The translations under genes were made by a program, and so were the position numbers. From Syntrophobacteraceae bacterium (GTDB taxonomy: Bacteria > Desulfobacterota > Syntrophobacteria > Syntrophobacterales > Syntrophobacteraceae), in contig JAGPLX010000006.1 of NCBI GenBank assembly GCA_018053185.1, positions 1 to 64,000 on the forward strand: a stretch of DNA of 64,000 nucleotides. The letters are read 5' to 3'. The notes below the pieces were generated by a model. That model saw only the letters and a list, made by a program, of their open reading frames with translations. It made no database searches and was not told where the DNA came from. Shown here in pieces: positions 62,889-64,000 of this stretch (position 1 is the stretch's first letter; the number at the start of each line of letters is the position of its first letter).

Positions 62889-64000
62889 CTAGCTTTCGAT
62901 AAAGCTCCTGAGCTCCCTGCGGCGGCTGGGGTGCCGCAGCTTGCGGAGGGCTTTGGCCTCGATCTGGCGAATGCGCTCCCGAGTCACGGCAAAGTCCTGG
63001 CCGACTTCCTCGAGAGTGTGATCCGCCTTTTCGCCGATTCCAAAGCGCATGCGCAGGACCTTCTCCTCTCTCGGGGTCAAGGTGGCCAAGGCCTTGCGGG
63101 TCTGTTCGCTCAAGTTCAGATTGATCACCGCGTCCACGGGGGAAGCGACCCTTTTGTCCTCGATAAAATCCCCCAAATGGCTGTCCTCCTCCTCCCCGAT
63201 GGGGGTCTCCAGGCTGATGGGTTCCTTGGCAATCTTGAGGACCTTTCGGACCTTTTCCACGGGAAATTCCATCTTCTCGGCGATTTCCTCCGGCGTGGGT
63301 TCCCTTCCCAGCTCCTGGACCAGGTAACGGGAGGTGCGGATGAGTTTGTTGATGGTCTCGATCATGTGGACGGGAATCCGAATGGTCCTGGCCTGATCGG
63401 CGATGGCGCGGGTGATGGCCTGGCGGATCCACCAGGTGGCGTAGGTACTGAACTTGTAGCCGCGCTGGTATTCGAACTTGTCTACGGCTTTCATGAGGCC
63501 GATGTTGCCTTCCTGAATGAGGTCCAGGAATTGAAGTCCACGATTGGTGTATTTCTTGGCGATACTCACCACCAGGCGCAAATTGGCCTCGATGAGCTCA
63601 CTCTTGGCTACTTTGGCCCTCTGCATCCCATCTTCCACTCTCCGAAGGATCTCACGAAGGGTCCTGGAATCCATCTTGGCTTCCATCTCTAGAGTGCTGA
63701 TGCGGTCTTTTGCCTCGACAGCCCGGCATACCAGGTTGTGGAATTCTTGATGCTGAATCCCCATCTCCCTGGCACAAACTTCGATTTTTTCCTGGGAGAT
63801 TTCATAGAGCGGCTTCAAATCCTGGTAGGGCTTTCCCGACCTCAGGAGACACTCTTCCAACTCCCGTTCGGACTTCTCGATTCTCCGCAGGTACAGGCGA
63901 AGCTTGTCGATGATGCTGTCGATGTGACGTCTTCCCAGCTGGAGTCCTTTGAGAAGATTGACGATCAGCTCCTTGTTTCCCCGCACTGTGTCCTTCAATC
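62889..64000 (-). CDS. rpoD: RNA polymerase primary sigma factor RpoD (C-terminal part; cut by window edge)
   Basis: About 370 residues are present; the N-terminus lies beyond the right edge. Region 2 is [20 protein letters not shown] and [20 protein letters not shown], with the -10-recognition residues. Region 3 follows, then region 4 with [17 protein letters not shown] and the helix-turn-helix [20 protein letters not shown]. The stop is typical of RpoD ('[19 protein letters not shown]'). Primary sigma factor; the gene is in the usual neighbourhood near tRNA and Nif3-like genes. Confidence 0.97.
   Translation of the reverse strand, partial: LKDTVRGNKELIVNLLKGLQLGRRHIDSIIDKLRLYLRRIEKSERELEECLLRSGKPYQDLKPLYEISQEKIEVCAREMGIQHQEFHNLVCRAVEAKDRISTLEMEAKMDSRTLREILRRVEDGMQRAKVAKSELIEANLRLVVSIAKKYTNRGLQFLDLIQEGNIGLMKAVDKFEYQRGYKFSTYATWWIRQAITRAIADQARTIRIPVHMIETINKLIRTSRYLVQELGREPTPEEIAEKMEFPVEKVRKVLKIAKEPISLETPIGEEEDSHLGDFIEDKRVASPVDAVINLNLSEQTRKALATLTPREEKVLRMRFGIGEKADHTLEEVGQDFAVTRERIRQIEAKALRKLRHPSRRRELRSFIES

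Overview
The window comes from a GC-rich, Gram-negative anaerobe, most likely a sulfate-reducing or syntrophic member of Desulfobacterota (Syntrophobacteria-like). This is an inference from gene content: a heterodisulfide-reductase (Hdr)/MvhD electron-transfer locus with three in-frame UGA (selenocysteine) codons, many PAS/GAF histidine kinases, a lysine-2,3-aminomutase-family radical SAM enzyme, a short N-acetylglutamate synthase beside secA and argJ, and bacterial-type ProS. No rRNA, CRISPR array or intact transposase was seen.

Layout. 1-7.5 kb: housekeeping genes (photoproduct-lyase-like fragment, ParB-like protein, purC, tilS, proS, htpX). 7.5-23 kb: a signalling region (PAS kinase, HDOD protein, hybrid kinase, PilZ protein, GAF kinase with its response regulator) mixed with small housekeeping genes (mazG, cvpA, DUF1992, PPC/DUF296). 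Its gene-poor gaps hold gene remnants and three kinds of repeat. 23.2-27.6 kb: an exported caspase/FGE protein, a DUF4384 protein and a CHASE2 nucleotide cyclase, probably one operon. 28-33 kb: KamA-like radical SAM protein, anti-sigma-type ATPase, S1-like protein, sirtuin, homocysteine methyltransferase domain protein. 33.4-41.8 kb: the redox locus mvhD(Sec) - hdrCB - hdrA(Sec) - hdrA-like - mvhD(Sec) - GltD-like flavoprotein - HdrA-derived FeS protein. 42-48.6 kb: a 2075-residue RHS lipoprotein with a small YD-repeat protein after it. 48.8-53.2 kb: SpmAB fusion, small zinc-finger protein, glucan phosphorylase. 53.2-64 kb: a minus-strand housekeeping run (argJ, secA, N-acetylglutamate synthase, NUDIX, NCS2 permease, prs, zinc-ribbon coiled-coil protein, Nif3-like, tRNA-CAU, rpoD).

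The most notable part is the redox locus. Each UGA lies at a position normally held by a redox or metal-binding Cys, and each is followed after 14-22 nt by a short hairpin with a small loop, as expected of bacterial SECIS elements. The two MvhD paralogues place Sec at different sites of the same fold (CxxU in one, the GUH position in the other), each keeping Cys where its sibling has Sec. HdrA modules are spread over several polypeptides, with no hydrogenase, MetF or FlxABCD gene next door, so the electron donor and acceptor are open questions.

Other new-looking items are a ~125-bp MITE-like element in two opposite copies with ~15-bp terminal inverted repeats (one abuts a broken SnoaL-like gene), a second dispersed repeat of ~86 bp, a secA leader with mutually exclusive hairpins, and a fragment of a cysteine-desulfurase-like gene. 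Everything here was read by eye from sequence; no database search was run.
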